Of a DNA stretch of 64,000 nt, positions 46,451 to 57,505 are shown in pieces. Made by a program: the position numbers and the translations under genes. A model generated the notes under the pieces. That model worked only from the letters and a program-made list of their open reading frames with translations, was not told the DNA's origin and made no database searches. Position 1 is the first letter of the stretch; each line of letters opens with the position of its first letter. Source of the stretch: Triplophysa rosa (taxonomy: Eukaryota; Chordata; Actinopteri; Cypriniformes; Nemacheilidae). The stretch lies in assembly GCF_024868665.1 (NCBI RefSeq), contig NC_079892.1, forward strand, positions 12,692,963 through 12,756,962, given 5' to 3'.

Positions 46451-47964
46451 CAGCCACGGAAAAAAATAAGAGACATCAGCATTTCTAGATGTACTGTGGT
46501 CACAAACATACAAATATTAGAAAAAAACAAGCATGAAAAGTCCACTCTTAAACCCACACCTAAACATTTCCATCACAGGGGCAAAAGCATGAAAACATAC
46601 AAATCATATCATACAAATTAGCCAAAAACCTTGACCCTAAAATAATTATAAACGTATTAAAATTTGAAAATTACGAGTTTAAACCAGTATGATTTCTATA
46701 GACTCAAGGTATTTGAGCTCCTCAATATCAAACACACACACACAGTCCCATCTGTCCTCTTCCATGACATATGTTCACTATTACTCATCACTCCACCTCA
46801 GAATACTCATCGACAGTTCTGTATTTGTGTATATCCCAAACCCAGCAGGTACAAAAACATAACCAACACTCACTCCCAAACAAAACAAATGCTACCGTGA
46901 GAATATGCTGCACGGACAGTTGACGTCGCTGTCATTTCTTCTAAGTCTATGGCCGCTTTCCCATTTATAACAATAGAAAAGCGTCTGCAGTCCATTTGCA
47001 GTCCGGGACAGAAGAACTAAGAGGCCGAGCGGGGGAAATCGATGCTTTTGCAGAGGAGATCAATCATGGGGCCGGCGGGCTGATAAAAATCAATGTGAAG
47101 TGAGGGCCATGGGTTGTTTTTCAATAGGAGACAGTGCATTATGTACTGCAACACACAGTGGCAATATAAGAGAAGGAGGTCTAGTGGGTTTCTCAGGAGG
47201 AGTGTGCAGGGAAGATGTGACTTCTGACTATAAACTTCAAGCGAGACCTAATCTTAAACCTCACATCTAGGGACCACCCGACGCAACCGTGTGAGGAGTA
47301 CAAAAATGTCTGAAATCGCAGTTCAAACCTAAAAAAAAAAAAAAAAAGTAATTTGATAACGTTAATTAATTATTTAATAATTGACAATCAACCAAAAATA
47401 TCCCAGCAGCTGTTTTTAAACCAAAATCTCCAAAACTGTTTTAATTATAGCTTTGTATAATTTTCATTGTTACAAAGCAGAGTTTTCCAAGCAAACATAT
47501 AATAACTTTTCTGAAATCACCAGTAACATGGTAGCTTTTATCATATATCAAATCTAAACCTTTACAGGTAAAAAGACTGAAAATTGAGAAACTCAGCTGG
47601 AGACTGCAGAGAATTACATAAGTCTAGGTGTGCTGAGTCTGTTGAACCTGCACCTTATAGTAAATAGCAGAAGTCGATGACAGCAGGTGAACTGAGCTTC
47701 ATAGTTCACCAACCAGGGATGTGTTCAGTACGAGAAGTTGAAGTGAAGGCGAGTAAAGGTCCAGAGATGTTCTTTCTGTGTTTAGAAGCAAGAGTTTGAG
47801 CCGGGTACTTACTGAATAGTGCTGTGACAGTGAGACTTTTTAGGGGAGGACTAAAAATGAACCACTGACATTTCACAAACACACAGGTTTCTATAGACTT
47901 TTCACAGATATGATGACTTTATTGTACAAACTATGTTGTATCCCAAACTTCACACTCTCCTTAA
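46451..47964. other. Unique DNA, CNE-like at 46940-47130
   Basis: 46940-47130 is balanced and repeat-free (gcgtctgcagtccatttgca, gctgataaaaatcaatgtga). A short ACAC run lies near 46729 and a 17-A run near 47331. No exon could be supported. Confidence 0.3.
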
Positions 47965-48065
47965 AGGTCCTGTGTGTGGTATTTAGAAGGATCTATTGAC
48001 AGAAATTCAATATAATATACATAACTATGTGTTCAGAGGTGTATAAAGACCTTACATAATGAAGC

Positions 48066-48623
48066 TGTCACGGCTGTGGCAAGAAGAACCCAAGTGCAGG
48101 CAGCGGCAGTGAAGGGGTTAACAAGATATATTTATTTAATAACAAAACAAAAGTACAAAACAAAACACCCTCGATGGGGAAAAACGAAAGGTCACAAAAT
48201 AATAATACAAACAACAGGACGTAGACTAACTGACACTGGGTTTAACACAACACTAGGCAAGAACTAAACACTTACTAAGACGGACGGGAAGTAAGCAACA
48301 GCAACAGCAAACAAGGGCACGAGTAGGCACAGGGCACGATACAAGAACAATACAATCCACGAGCACAGGACAAAGAAACATGAGGGCATTTATAGGTAAG
48401 ACAAACGAAGGATAACGAGCGAGGGCAGGTGGGAAACATTAGACACGGACGGGAAACAATACAGGAAACGAGAGGGGCGGGGCCAATGACGAGACACTGG
48501 AGAGAACGTATATTATTGTCAAAAGGACAATAATATGTTTCTCTCCACACATAACCAAAGACTTTGCCATGACTCTGCCACAGGACCAAGAAAAACATGA
48601 CTAAGTGAGGCAGAGCCATGACA
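48066..48623 (-). mobile_element. Solo LTR nested in the MITE, perfect 5-bp duplication
   Basis: TGTCACGGCTGTGGC ... GAGCCATGACA, with GAAGC at 48061-48065 and 48624-48628. The relative without insertion has a single gaagc at this point (minus strand of about 62410), which proves the insertion. Same family as 31135-31626 and 10792-12443. The right end carries the same inverted-repeat structure (actctgccac ... ggcagagcc). A minus-strand 114-codon frame here is not a gene. 558 bp. Confidence 0.9.
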
Positions 48624-48696
48624 GAAGCGTTATGTTTTTATTACCTTAGAATTAACTATCTCGATCTACATACACCGCGGGTCCCCTCTTACTGAG

Positions 48697-49111
48697 TGTC
48701 ACGATTCTGTCTGTTTTCCCCCTTAGTTTGGACTTTTAGTTTGTTTCTTTTGAGTTCCTGTTTCCTGTCCTATTTTGTAGTCATTTGTAGTTCTTTTGTT
48801 CATTGGTTCCCTGTTCATTATCTCCCCAGGTGTTTCTTGTTACTTCGTTTCTCCAATGTATTAAAACCCCAGTGTTTCAGTTGATCTTTGTCAGTTGTTG
48901 CACGTTAGGTTGTGATCTATGTCGCCTCGTGGTTTTCACTGGTTTTTGTTTGTTGATGGTTTATTTGTATGTTCTATATTAAATCACACTACACTTGGAT
49001 CCGCTTCTCAGCCTGGTTTGTCATCATCATTAACTGAGTCTATCAGTAAAAATGAGAGCTCAAATAAATATTTTGGTGAGAGTGGCAGCAAAGATAATGG
49101 GGGTGCAGACA
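48697..49111 (+). mobile_element. Probable second LTR-derived insertion in the MITE
   Basis: TGTCACGATTCTG ... GTGCAGACA, flanked by CTGAG at 48692-48696 and 49112-49116. It contains caatgtattaaaacccc (TATA-like). The duplicated five bases are exact, but 49117-49444 also has no counterpart in the MITE, so the insertion may be larger or two events may overlap. 49117-49444 itself shows nothing recognizable. Confidence 0.5.
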
Positions 49112-49674
49112 CTGAGCTCCTTACAAGGTATTTCTGATCTTAGTATGATTCAGCAGGCTAACAAGATTTTATTGGACTCTTCACGTGTTATGTTCTACAG
49201 TATATGAGCTATTGAACTCTGCTTGGAGATATAGGGTATGCAGGCACAATCGATATAAACTCTCTTTCGTCCCATTGTCTGTCACATTAATTAATAGGCA
49301 ATTACAGTATGATGTTGCACATCTGTAATAGTTGGTGTTACAGGAAATGAAAGATTTTTTTGTAACTTATTGATTGTATTGTTTTAGTAATGTTGTACGT
49401 GTCATGTATGGATGCTGCAGCAGCACCTTTACTCTAAATACCTACACGGAATTCGTCATGTTGTTTCTACAGTAGCCCTAAACGGACAAACTGCTCTACA
49501 GAGCGCGTTTCGTAAATATGATTTCTTCTTCGGCAAAGAATGCGAAGACATGTTTGTCCTGTGTCAGCCACCGTAGTGCTTCGAAATGGAGGGGTGAGGG
49601 GTGGAGTGACCCGTCGGTTGCAATTCGCAACCTCACCACTAGATGCTGCTGAAATCTCCACATTGCTCTTTTAA

Positions 49675-51838
49675 ACCTAACCCTCACACAACTCATTTAG
49701 CGTTTTTCTAAGTATAATCATTTACATCGTCGGAATATATTAATCAGAGTATAACTATCCATATGGAGACACACAATGCTTCTTTATGACTAATATACTA
49801 TACTATTATTTTACAGTGACTGATGTTAAAGAATGTTGCATTATGTTACTATAATAAAGGATATCAAATATATCTATGTATGCAGTATTTGGTATTTTAT
49901 CATTCAATGTCTGCAACACAAACATTGTGGGTGGGACATGTTACATGTTGTGGTTTGAAAATGGATTTTTGCTTAAATCCTCGTTCTCTGAAGTACAAAC
50001 GGTAACAATGGTGATGCGATTGCTTATTACATTATGCATTTGACATTTGCTTGTATCCAACACGACTCGCAGTTCATTTAAGCAACACAATTTTATCAGC
50101 GTATTTGTTCCCTGGAGTCGAACCAATGACCTTTACATTGATAACATGATGTGCTGTACCAAGTCAGCGAGGCTACAGGATTTCACAAGAACACTAATGA
50201 CTTATTTAAATAAAAATTAATAATACATAGTCATGTAATGATTTTAATAATGTATCTTATCACTAGAATATAATTGCGTATAATCAAAAGCATTTAATGG
50301 GCTGTTAAACAGTATCAAAATAACACCAGCGTTCTTAAGACGATGTAAGGAGAAATGTAAGGAGAAAACTCAAAATGAAACACAATTGTTAAAGTACATG
50401 AAGGGTAGGGAAGTGAAAAATGAATATGGATTGTAAAAGTAAAATAATCTGGAATTTTGGTAAATGTGATGAGAAATGTTTGAGTTCATATTGAGATTAT
50501 CAATAATAGTGACTTTTGGTTGAAGAGTTAACAAATATGAACTCAGTTTGCGACATTGTTGAGATCTCTTCTGAAACTGAGACATTTGTGAGATTTCGTT
50601 GTCTTTTTCTTAGACAAAATATCTGAGATCCAGAAGATTTAAGAAGAAGTTTACATTTGCTCTCCATTTAATCTCATTCTCTGGGTAACGTAAGTGAGAT
50701 ATTAAAGAGTGTTGCTGCCCCAAAGGAATAAAGAGGATTCAGACCTTAAAAATGTACATCAAACAACATGATAAATACGCAAGAGATACTGTAAATAAAT
50801 GCATAAACTGAGATTTTCACATCAAATATTAATACAGCAGACAAATCTGACAAATCAGATTGTTGCTTGGCTGACAAATCTCAACATTTCTCATCCTGCT
50901 ATACTTCAAACAAGTACAACTACAAAAAAAATCATCACTACCTTTTTTATTATTATTATTTATCATTTTATCTCCCAAATCTACAACATATCTGAAGATA
51001 CAATTCTACCATTTATCTTTGTACAGTATATCCTCATACCGCCGTGCATCGTTTAACTTTTGACTGTCTGATTTGCGCTAAAAACAAGCACATTAAAAGA
51101 CCCTTCACATCATCAAAATGCCATTGTTAACCATTGCACCTGTGCCCCAGCAGAGCCTCCAAACCGCTTCACAGAAGACATACCCCATAAGGCTGAGATC
51201 ATCAGAACCCTAAAGTAAACTGGTTTCAATGTCTCAATCCTCATTCTGGCCGTGAATTAGAGGACAGACCTCTCAGGGGTGCCTGGAAGACACTTTTCAT
51301 TCAAAGTCTAGTAGGAATCCATTGCCTCATACCGTCCCCCAGGAGCATCCACATCTCTTGGCTGTAAACGCCATGAAAACATTTGGGAGGTGCAGTGTTT
51401 TTTCAGTTTAGACACTTTGATTTTTATGATGATATATACGAAAGTAATGTGTAGCTCGTGTCTGATTTCGCAGATAGTTTGTTTTATTCAAAAATATTGA
51501 CACTGTCATAGCCCGGAGATATTCGATTGGTTGGTGTAGAATTTGTCCCACCCCTTCAACACTGTCATTGGACAGCTTGGAAAAACATTGACGAGTTTTT
51601 ACACGGTGACCAGAGTAAAAACTGCAAACGTTCAGCATGGAGTTTACGCTCAGTGTTTGCTTTTATTTTGTAAGTGAATATAATCGAAACTTATTCCATT
51701 TAAAAATAAACTTTTTTTTTTTAAATTAAAACTTAAAACTACAATAAACTAAAAACTAAAATAAACTCAAACGTATGTGGACTGGTACAAAAATTAAGTG
51801 ACACGCTGTTTTTTTAACGCTGTTCTTTCGACGTTTGT
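49675..51838. other. No gene recognised; degenerate SINE-like piece at 50030-50175
   Basis: 50030-50175 resembles the SINE at 8280-8432 (gacatttgcttgtatccaac, tccctggagtcgaaccaatg, ggctacagg) but is diverged. 51100-51370 is balanced and repeat-free. The remainder is AT-rich without coding signal. Confidence 0.35.
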
Positions 51839-52428
51839 ACGGCTGTACAATTAATCATGATAAATCGTATGCAGAATAAAAGTTTGTGTTTACATAACAT
51901 ATGTCTGTGTACTGTGTGTCACGTAATGCTGGCAGACACGAGCGTACGACAACAGGGTAGAATCCAAAGGTATTTTAATAATAAATCCACAAGCAAAACA
52001 CAAGAAACTAGTAACAGAACAAACGTTGACATAAAACAATAACCAACAATGAACTAAAGGAACAGACAGGCTTAAATACACAGGGGAACATAATCAGGTT
52101 AAACAGAATCACGTGAGGGACTAATTAACTAATGATCAACACAGGCAAGGAACACAGAAGACAAAACCAGACAAACTAAAAAGACTAAAACTCTGACACT
52201 GTGCATATTAATTTTGTATTTATAAACACATACATGTACACATATTTAGGAAATATTTACATGTATTTATTTATATTTACCAATAATTGTAATAATATAT
52301 GAACGTTTTTAATACAATAACGTTTATAAATACAAAATTAATATGCGCGGTACACAGACACATTATTATGTAAACATAAACTTTTATTTTGGATGCGATT
52401 AATCGCGATTAATCGTTTAACAGACCTA
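51839..52428. mobile_element. TIR element with ~100-bp arms, interrupted by an LTR
   Basis: Left arm 51839-51916 plus 52204-52245 and right arm 52280-52428 are inverted: aaagtttgtgtttacataac and its partner gtttatgtttacataataat, attaatatgcgcggtacaca and tgtgtactgtg|catattaatt. The outer right edge is gattaatcgcgattaatcg. Ends are approximate. Confidence 0.7.
51917..52198 (-). mobile_element. Short solo LTR with perfect 5-bp duplication
   Basis: TGTCACGTAATGCTGG ... CTCTGACA, flanked by CTGTG at 51912-51916 and 52199-52203. The right arm of the host element has the uninterrupted sequence (tgtgtaccgcgcatattaat in reverse), confirming the insertion point. 282 bp, shorter than the other LTRs. 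Confidence 0.85.
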
Positions 52429-53450
52429 TTTGTTCGTGGGGTTGTTTATAAAGACAAGGACACCTCATCTTTTACGATGTGTGTAATGTCATCAAACAAG
52501 GTGAATTCCACAAACAAGAGCATAAACAAACAAACAGTGGCTACAGATGCGGTGTGTTTTGTACTGGCTGTCGGTTGTTATATAGCCGTTTTCATCGGAC
52601 ACACTGGCCCAAAGTTAACTTCTAGTCTGTGTTTGGTTATAATATAATAATTTATTTATATTTTATTTACATTAATATCACCTCGTATTAATATTTTATT
52701 GTATATTAATTGTATTAAATTAAATTAAAACTACTTAACAGTTATTTATTCTGTGCGGAGGTCTACCGGAAGCTAAATTTGGGTCACATAACATTTGTTT
52801 ATTTTCTTATTGCTGAAACTGTCTATACTATGTTATACATCAGTTCTCTCTGGTTTGGCTGATAGCCGTGAGATATTCCACCAGGATCATCATGGGAACT
52901 GACTGTTGAACCGCTTCACTGACTGTTTGTATCACTCCGCCACTAACCTAACTCGGACTATGCTGTCCTCGCAACTGCGTTACTCTGAGGAAGTTAGATT
53001 GCTAGCAAACAAACACACACAGCAGTTTATCCTTTCCAGAATGTTTACTTCTGTTATGCTTTCTCTTTTTTTGTAAAACTGGCATACAATAAACAAGATA
53101 TGAAATTACTAACTGCACATTAATTTGTTTGGTATAGCCGACATATAAACACGTGCACTGCAATCCGCACATGGGTGCACATGTGATGCGATGGGACTTT
53201 CTTTCATTATCATTATATCGATCACAGTTTAACTTCCAAGAATCAATATTGTTAACACATAATATGAACGCTTACAGATAGTAAATAAACTTACAGGCAT
53301 ATCTTTCTCCAAGGCAAAGATTGTTCGCGTTGTGAACCGAAACTAGGCTACTGCTGTACGATGAATGATTAAATCGCAACACTGCGCAAACTTCAATACT
53401 GGAAAATGGCCACTAGGTGGCGACCATACACCATGATAATTGGAACACAC
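52429..53450. other. No gene recognised; repeat piece near 52540-52630
   Basis: 52540-52630 (gttatatagccgttttcatc, actggcccaaagttaacttc) matches 5398-5450 in reverse complement, so it is dispersed. No other features. Confidence 0.35.
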
Positions 53451-54180
53451 TTAAAGGCGGGGTGTCCGATTTTTCTTAGCCGTTGTTGATGTTCAAATCA
53501 CCAAAACAAATACACCCCTACCCCCATCTTTCGCTTTCGTCAGTGCTCGGCTCGGCTAATGTCTGTCCTGTGCATTGTGCACCTTACTGCTGATTGGCTA
53601 CAAGGTTGTTTTGGTACTCGGCCTGACTTAGTTGTCTAAAGCGTCATTCGGAAATCGGTTACCCCGCCGATTGAAGTGAAACTAAACGTTGTCAGTGTTG
53701 GCGGTGTCTCTAGCAATTTATTCACAGCGCTCTGCACTCATTGTTTAAAAAAATTACAGTGCGGGACGCGAGGGTCTCGATCAAGATAATAGAAATGGGA
53801 TTAACACATTCTCAGTGAGTTGCCATTTAAAAGTCTCTCTCAGCACAGCGCAAATTTAAAAGAAGTGATTGTTTGGACTTAGTAGCGGAGGTTTAACTGT
53901 TATGCTGGGCTTGGATTCGTGGCGGAAGAAAGTAGTTCCCCATTTCCTTTAAAAGCGGGGGGGTTTAAAGACACCCCGACGTTGTTTCTGGTTTATCTAC
54001 ACACTTGTGCCGTCGAACTGATGTATAAATGCAATATCGCTTTTGTAGTCGTGTATGTAGTGTTCTTATATCTGCATGGCTGTGATTGCCTCCGGCACTC
54101 GGCTGCCTAATCACAGCCATGAAGATATAAGAACACTACATACACTCCTACTCGAGTGATATTGCATTAACAAACTTTAC
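53451..54180. repeat. TTAA-start repeat with a near-perfect hairpin
   Basis: Begins TTAA then aggcggggtgtccgattttt, a common fish MITE start; the matching right end was not found. 54051-54087 and 54109-54145 form a 37-bp stem with one mismatch and a 21-base loop. Confidence 0.5.
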
Positions 54181-54985
54181 TCAGTGAAACTAATGTGTCC
54201 CGACACCGTCATTTACGAATTACTAAAACACACAAACAGTGTCAAAATCAGGCTGAACTTGTGTAATCTGAAGCGGTCATTAACAATCATGTGCCATTAC
54301 TGCATTATGCAAAAAACTAACCATTCTTAAAAAAATAAAAAAGAGTCCACTTTTAAAAACACATCTCTCCCCTGTGTAGCTGTTAATAAATGCAAAATCT
54401 TACCCTGTGTGTCCAGCTCAATGTGAAAAAAAAGGTGTAAGAATAATGATTGGGTCATGCAGACGTTGCTTGGTAACCTTTCCGGAGCATCCGGTCAAGT
54501 AACTTTATAAATATCCATGACTCATGTATACACAATACTGTAGAAGGATTTGTCAATTCACCTGCTGATTGGCACACACTGAAAAAGGTAATTCTTTTAG
54601 CCAACATGGTGTTGCTTCTATTTAAAAGCACACTTCTGATATAAGTTATAATTCAACAGTTTTAGCATTGAATCTTATTTTTAAATGGCAAAGGTGCCTT
54701 TTTGCCCTGCAGTAGCCCATATGAAAATGCAGATGTCTGATCAAAGCAGGTTTTTACAGACTCCTTCCACAGTTGCTGTAGAGACAGAACAAGCTGGTCC
54801 AGAGAGAAACACTGTCAGTTTTAAATAGATATTCAGAAAACACACAGTGCTTAAGTTACATAACACAAATTCCAAAACATACTTTTGATGTAGACTGACA
54901 GATGTAAGAATGTTATCAAAAAATGTCACATGTGCATGTATTACAATATATTCATGTCATTAAATAAAAAAACACATTTTAATAT
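54181..54985. other. No gene recognised
   Basis: AT-rich unique DNA. Confidence 0.35.
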
Positions 54986-55145
54986 CCCCTGTTCACATGA
55001 CGTCACGCATCTTCCGTTCTGCCACGAAGCGGTGTATCGTTACTTCCGCTAGCACTCCAGTTCATAAGGTGGCGGTAATGCACCTATAAGCTGGTTTGCC
55101 AACTGCCAGTAAAACTCAAGAAGTTACTTCCGCTAGCGCCTCAGA

Positions 55146-55372
55146 ATGGAGTTTACCAAGTCCCTTGCACATCTGCCACAAATACGGCTAGATGATGTAC
55201 AACGTTGTGACAAGCAGAGCGGGACGAGAGAGATGCGGCACAGTTCCCTCACGGCCCTCGTCCCGCTCTGCTTGTCACAAACGTCTTGCAGACAAATTTT
55301 CGCTAACGACAAGACCAAAGCTAGAGAAAGGATACAAATTCTTCGTTGAACAGTACCTGTTTGATTATGAAG
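55146..55372 (+). pseudogene. First exon of a probable YqaJ-type transposon protein, interrupted
   Basis: ATG at 55146 opens MEFTKSLAHLPQIRLDDVQR. A 74-bp insertion then breaks it, and the frame resumes one phase on as LADKFSLTTRP...KGYKFFVEQYLFDYE and ends at GAAG|gtaagt (55372/55373). The KGYKFF...DYE phrase is typical of the N-terminus of fish proteins with SWIM/YqaJ domains associated with transposons; that is recalled family resemblance. The insertion with its duplication adds 79 bases and shifts the frame, so the copy cannot encode the protein. No later exons are present before the right end of the element. Confidence 0.6.
55206..55279. mobile_element. 74-bp palindromic miniature insertion with 5-bp duplication
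   Basis: Begins TGTGACAAGCAGAGCGGGAC and ends with its exact complement; arms of 23 bp are perfect (55206-55228, 55257-55279), with a 28-base centre. AACGT flanks it at 55201-55205 and 55280-55284. TG...CA ends and a 5-bp duplication are LTR/integrase style, yet at 74 bp it is far too short for an LTR. Confidence 0.85.
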
Positions 55373-56517
55373 GTAAGTGTTTTCTTTTCTTTTCGTGTTA
55401 GCGAAGGTGCTAGGATAAGTACTTGAATATGTGTTCTGTCAGTTTTTTTTTTCACTGTTGTTAAATTCCAGCGCGACGGCAAAACGGAAGTTCATCTTCT
55501 TCTTCTTGTTTGTTGCAAGACAGATGTTATGATACACTGCTTTGTGAAAAGGCGGAAGTTAAGTGACGTCATTGTGAAAAGGGCCTATTGTTGACACTTG
55601 AGTTCTGATATCTTAGACTAGAGCTGTGTCTGAAACCGCTCCCTACCTCCTATATAGTGCACTATATTGGGGTGTCCACCATTTTGTAGTCTGTGTCCGA
55701 AACCTGAGTGAACTACTTCATTCCCTAAATTCGTTCACTCTTTTTTTTACCCACAATGCACTCTGATATTGAGTGTACATTCGCTCACTCACTATTTCCC
55801 ATGATGGGTAATTCCAGTGTTATGGATGTGACAATTGCAGTCAAAACTTGAAGTTTAAATTCCCAGAAAATTAATTTGTTACCAATATATTGAACCATCT
55901 GTTTATATTTTTCTACAGCCCTAACAATAGAGTGCAAAAATCAGTATATGCACGAGTTTTCTGTTTAAAAAAAGGAAAAAATAATGCGTTATGGACGTGA
56001 CAAAAAAAGACACACGTTTTTGGGAGACAGGAAGCTTTGTTGAAATTCTGTGAATTAAAATGTACAAACCAAAAGCAATAACACGCAATAAATGGAGAAG
56101 GGATGGCTCTTTATATAACATGAAATATTGATTTTGTTTTAATAAATGTGTTTGCATTCATAAGGAAAAACAATGTTACGCCCGTGACATATCTCCGTTA
56201 CGGCCGTGACAGCTCTGAAACCGGCACTTACCCGACTATGGAAAATCAAGAACAAATGCTTTACAACCACAATCAGAGACTTCAAATGGATATCGGATAT
56301 TGTCCTTCGAGATATCAGTAGATTCGGCTGCAAAATTCATCAACTTCATACAAAACAGCCACACTGCAAATTATATGGTTTCACATATTATTAATGTGTA
56401 ACCAGCATCTGCGTTCAAGGAGACCGTGACGGAGTGGCGGCGTTTGCGCGGATAATCTCGCATTCATTGTACTTTCAAGGATCTGCTGTAGAGGCGCACG
56501 AATATGCTCGCCTTTTT

Positions 56518-56862
56518 AAAGATGCGCATGCGGCGCGTTTAGAGCGCGAATATGCTCACTTTCTGTGTAGGCCCTACTTTTAAAGATGCGCATGCGGCGC
56601 GTTTAGAGCGCGAATATGCTCGCTTTCTGTGTAGGCCCTACTTTTAAAGATGCGCATGCGGCGCGTTTAGAGGGCGAATATGCTCGCTTTCTGTGTAGGC
56701 CCTACTTTTAAAGATGCGCATGCGGCGCATTTAGAGCGCGAATATGCTCGCTTTCTGTGTACTTTTAAAGATGCGCATGCGGCGCGTTTAGAGCGCGAAT
56801 ATGCTCGCTTTCTGTGTACTTTTAAAGATGTGCATGTGGCGCGTTTAGAGCGCGGATATCGC
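56518..56862. repeat. CpG-rich minisatellite, six units, period 64 then 57
   Basis: Units start with aaagatgcgcatgcggcgc at 56518, 56582, 56646, 56710, 56767 and 56824. The first four are spaced 64 bp, the last two 57 bp, the difference being loss of a 7-base piece of gtaggcccta. Because 57 is a multiple of three, the last units give a 19-residue repeating peptide in a 63-codon frame (56680-56871), which I take as coincidental. Confidence 0.9.
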
Positions 56863-57250
56863 GTTCAGTGACTGAGCAGGTCTTCCCACAGGCAAATGAG
56901 TCTGAGACACGAGATTGTCTCTCAGGACATGGGCAAGAAAGCGAGGGAAAATGCACCAACTAGAGAGGCTTGCCTTTTAAGGTAGGACGTAAACAATCAG
57001 ATGAACGCTATTCGAATGCTGCATGCACAATAACAGTGTGGCGATCTGTATATCCCTATATCGACGTTCTCATAATTTGTTATTAATTAATAGTGTTAGT
57101 AATTTATAAAATGTTATAGGACAAAATAATTTGTACAAATATTATATTTAAAACAGATCACAACATGTCATCTGCGTCTGTGATACATGATTCAATATTA
57201 CGTGCTTAAAACTGTCACGCCCGTAACGAATTATGATGCACTGTAAAAAA

Positions 57251-57505
57251 TTGCTGTTAAAAAACAGCCAAATTCTGACAGTAACGTACTGTTTTTTGTT
57301 AAAACAGTAATATACTGTAGAAAACAATGCATCCTGGGCTTGCTGTTAAAAAACAGCCAAATTCTGACAGTAACATACTGTTTTTTGTTAAAACAGTAAT
57401 ATACTGTAGAAAACAATGCATCCTGGGCTTGCTGTTAAAAAACAGCCAAATTCTGACAGTAACATACCGTTTTTTGTTAAAACAGTAATATACTGTCAAC
57501 AGCCA
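57251..57505. repeat. 89-bp tandem repeat, left subterminal
   Basis: Units start at 57251, 57340 and 57429 (ttgctgttaaaaaacagcca); the third is partial. Each contains inverted gctgttaaaaaacagc and aacagtaatatactgt motifs, possibly transposase binding sites. Confidence 0.9.

Larger units (their letters stand above)
47965..49670. mobile_element. TTAA-target MITE, member 2, with nested LTR insertions
   Basis: Bounded by TTAA at 47961-47964 and 49671-49674; starts AGGTCC and ends GCTCTT. Pieces 47965-48065, 48629-48690 and 49445-49670 align, in that order, with the uninterrupted relative at 62116-62513 (reverse strand). The stretches between are later insertions. The uninterrupted length would be about 400 bp. 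Confidence 0.8.
54986..55585 (+). mobile_element. ISL2EU-like element remnant with protein exon
   Basis: The left end cccctgttcacatgacgtca and the right end gtgacgtcattgtgaaaagg are inverted with few differences, and cttccg motifs lie next to each. It contains a promoter-like GC-rich leader, an ATG exon with a donor, and little else. In ISL2EU transposons a second protein with a YqaJ nuclease domain accompanies the transposase; the exon here resembles the start of such proteins, which suggests this class. The assignment is moderate. Confidence 0.55.

Noticed and set aside
46186..46557. 123-codon minus-strand frame
   Set aside because: Includes the (TA)n microsatellite translated as Tyr-Ile repeats; no homology signal.
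48275..48619. 114-codon minus-strand frame; also the similar frames at 10637-10846 and 11799-12008
   Set aside because: They share a peptide start because all lie in the LTR end; not genes.
56518..56862. CRISPR array
   Set aside because: Repeats are directly tandem without unique spacers, in animal DNA.
56680..56871. Repeat protein with 19-residue units
   Set aside because: Only the two 57-bp units keep frame; the 64-bp units do not, so selection for coding is unlikely.
57231..57499. Minus-strand frames with repeating peptide
   Set aside because: Produced by the 89-bp tandem repeat.
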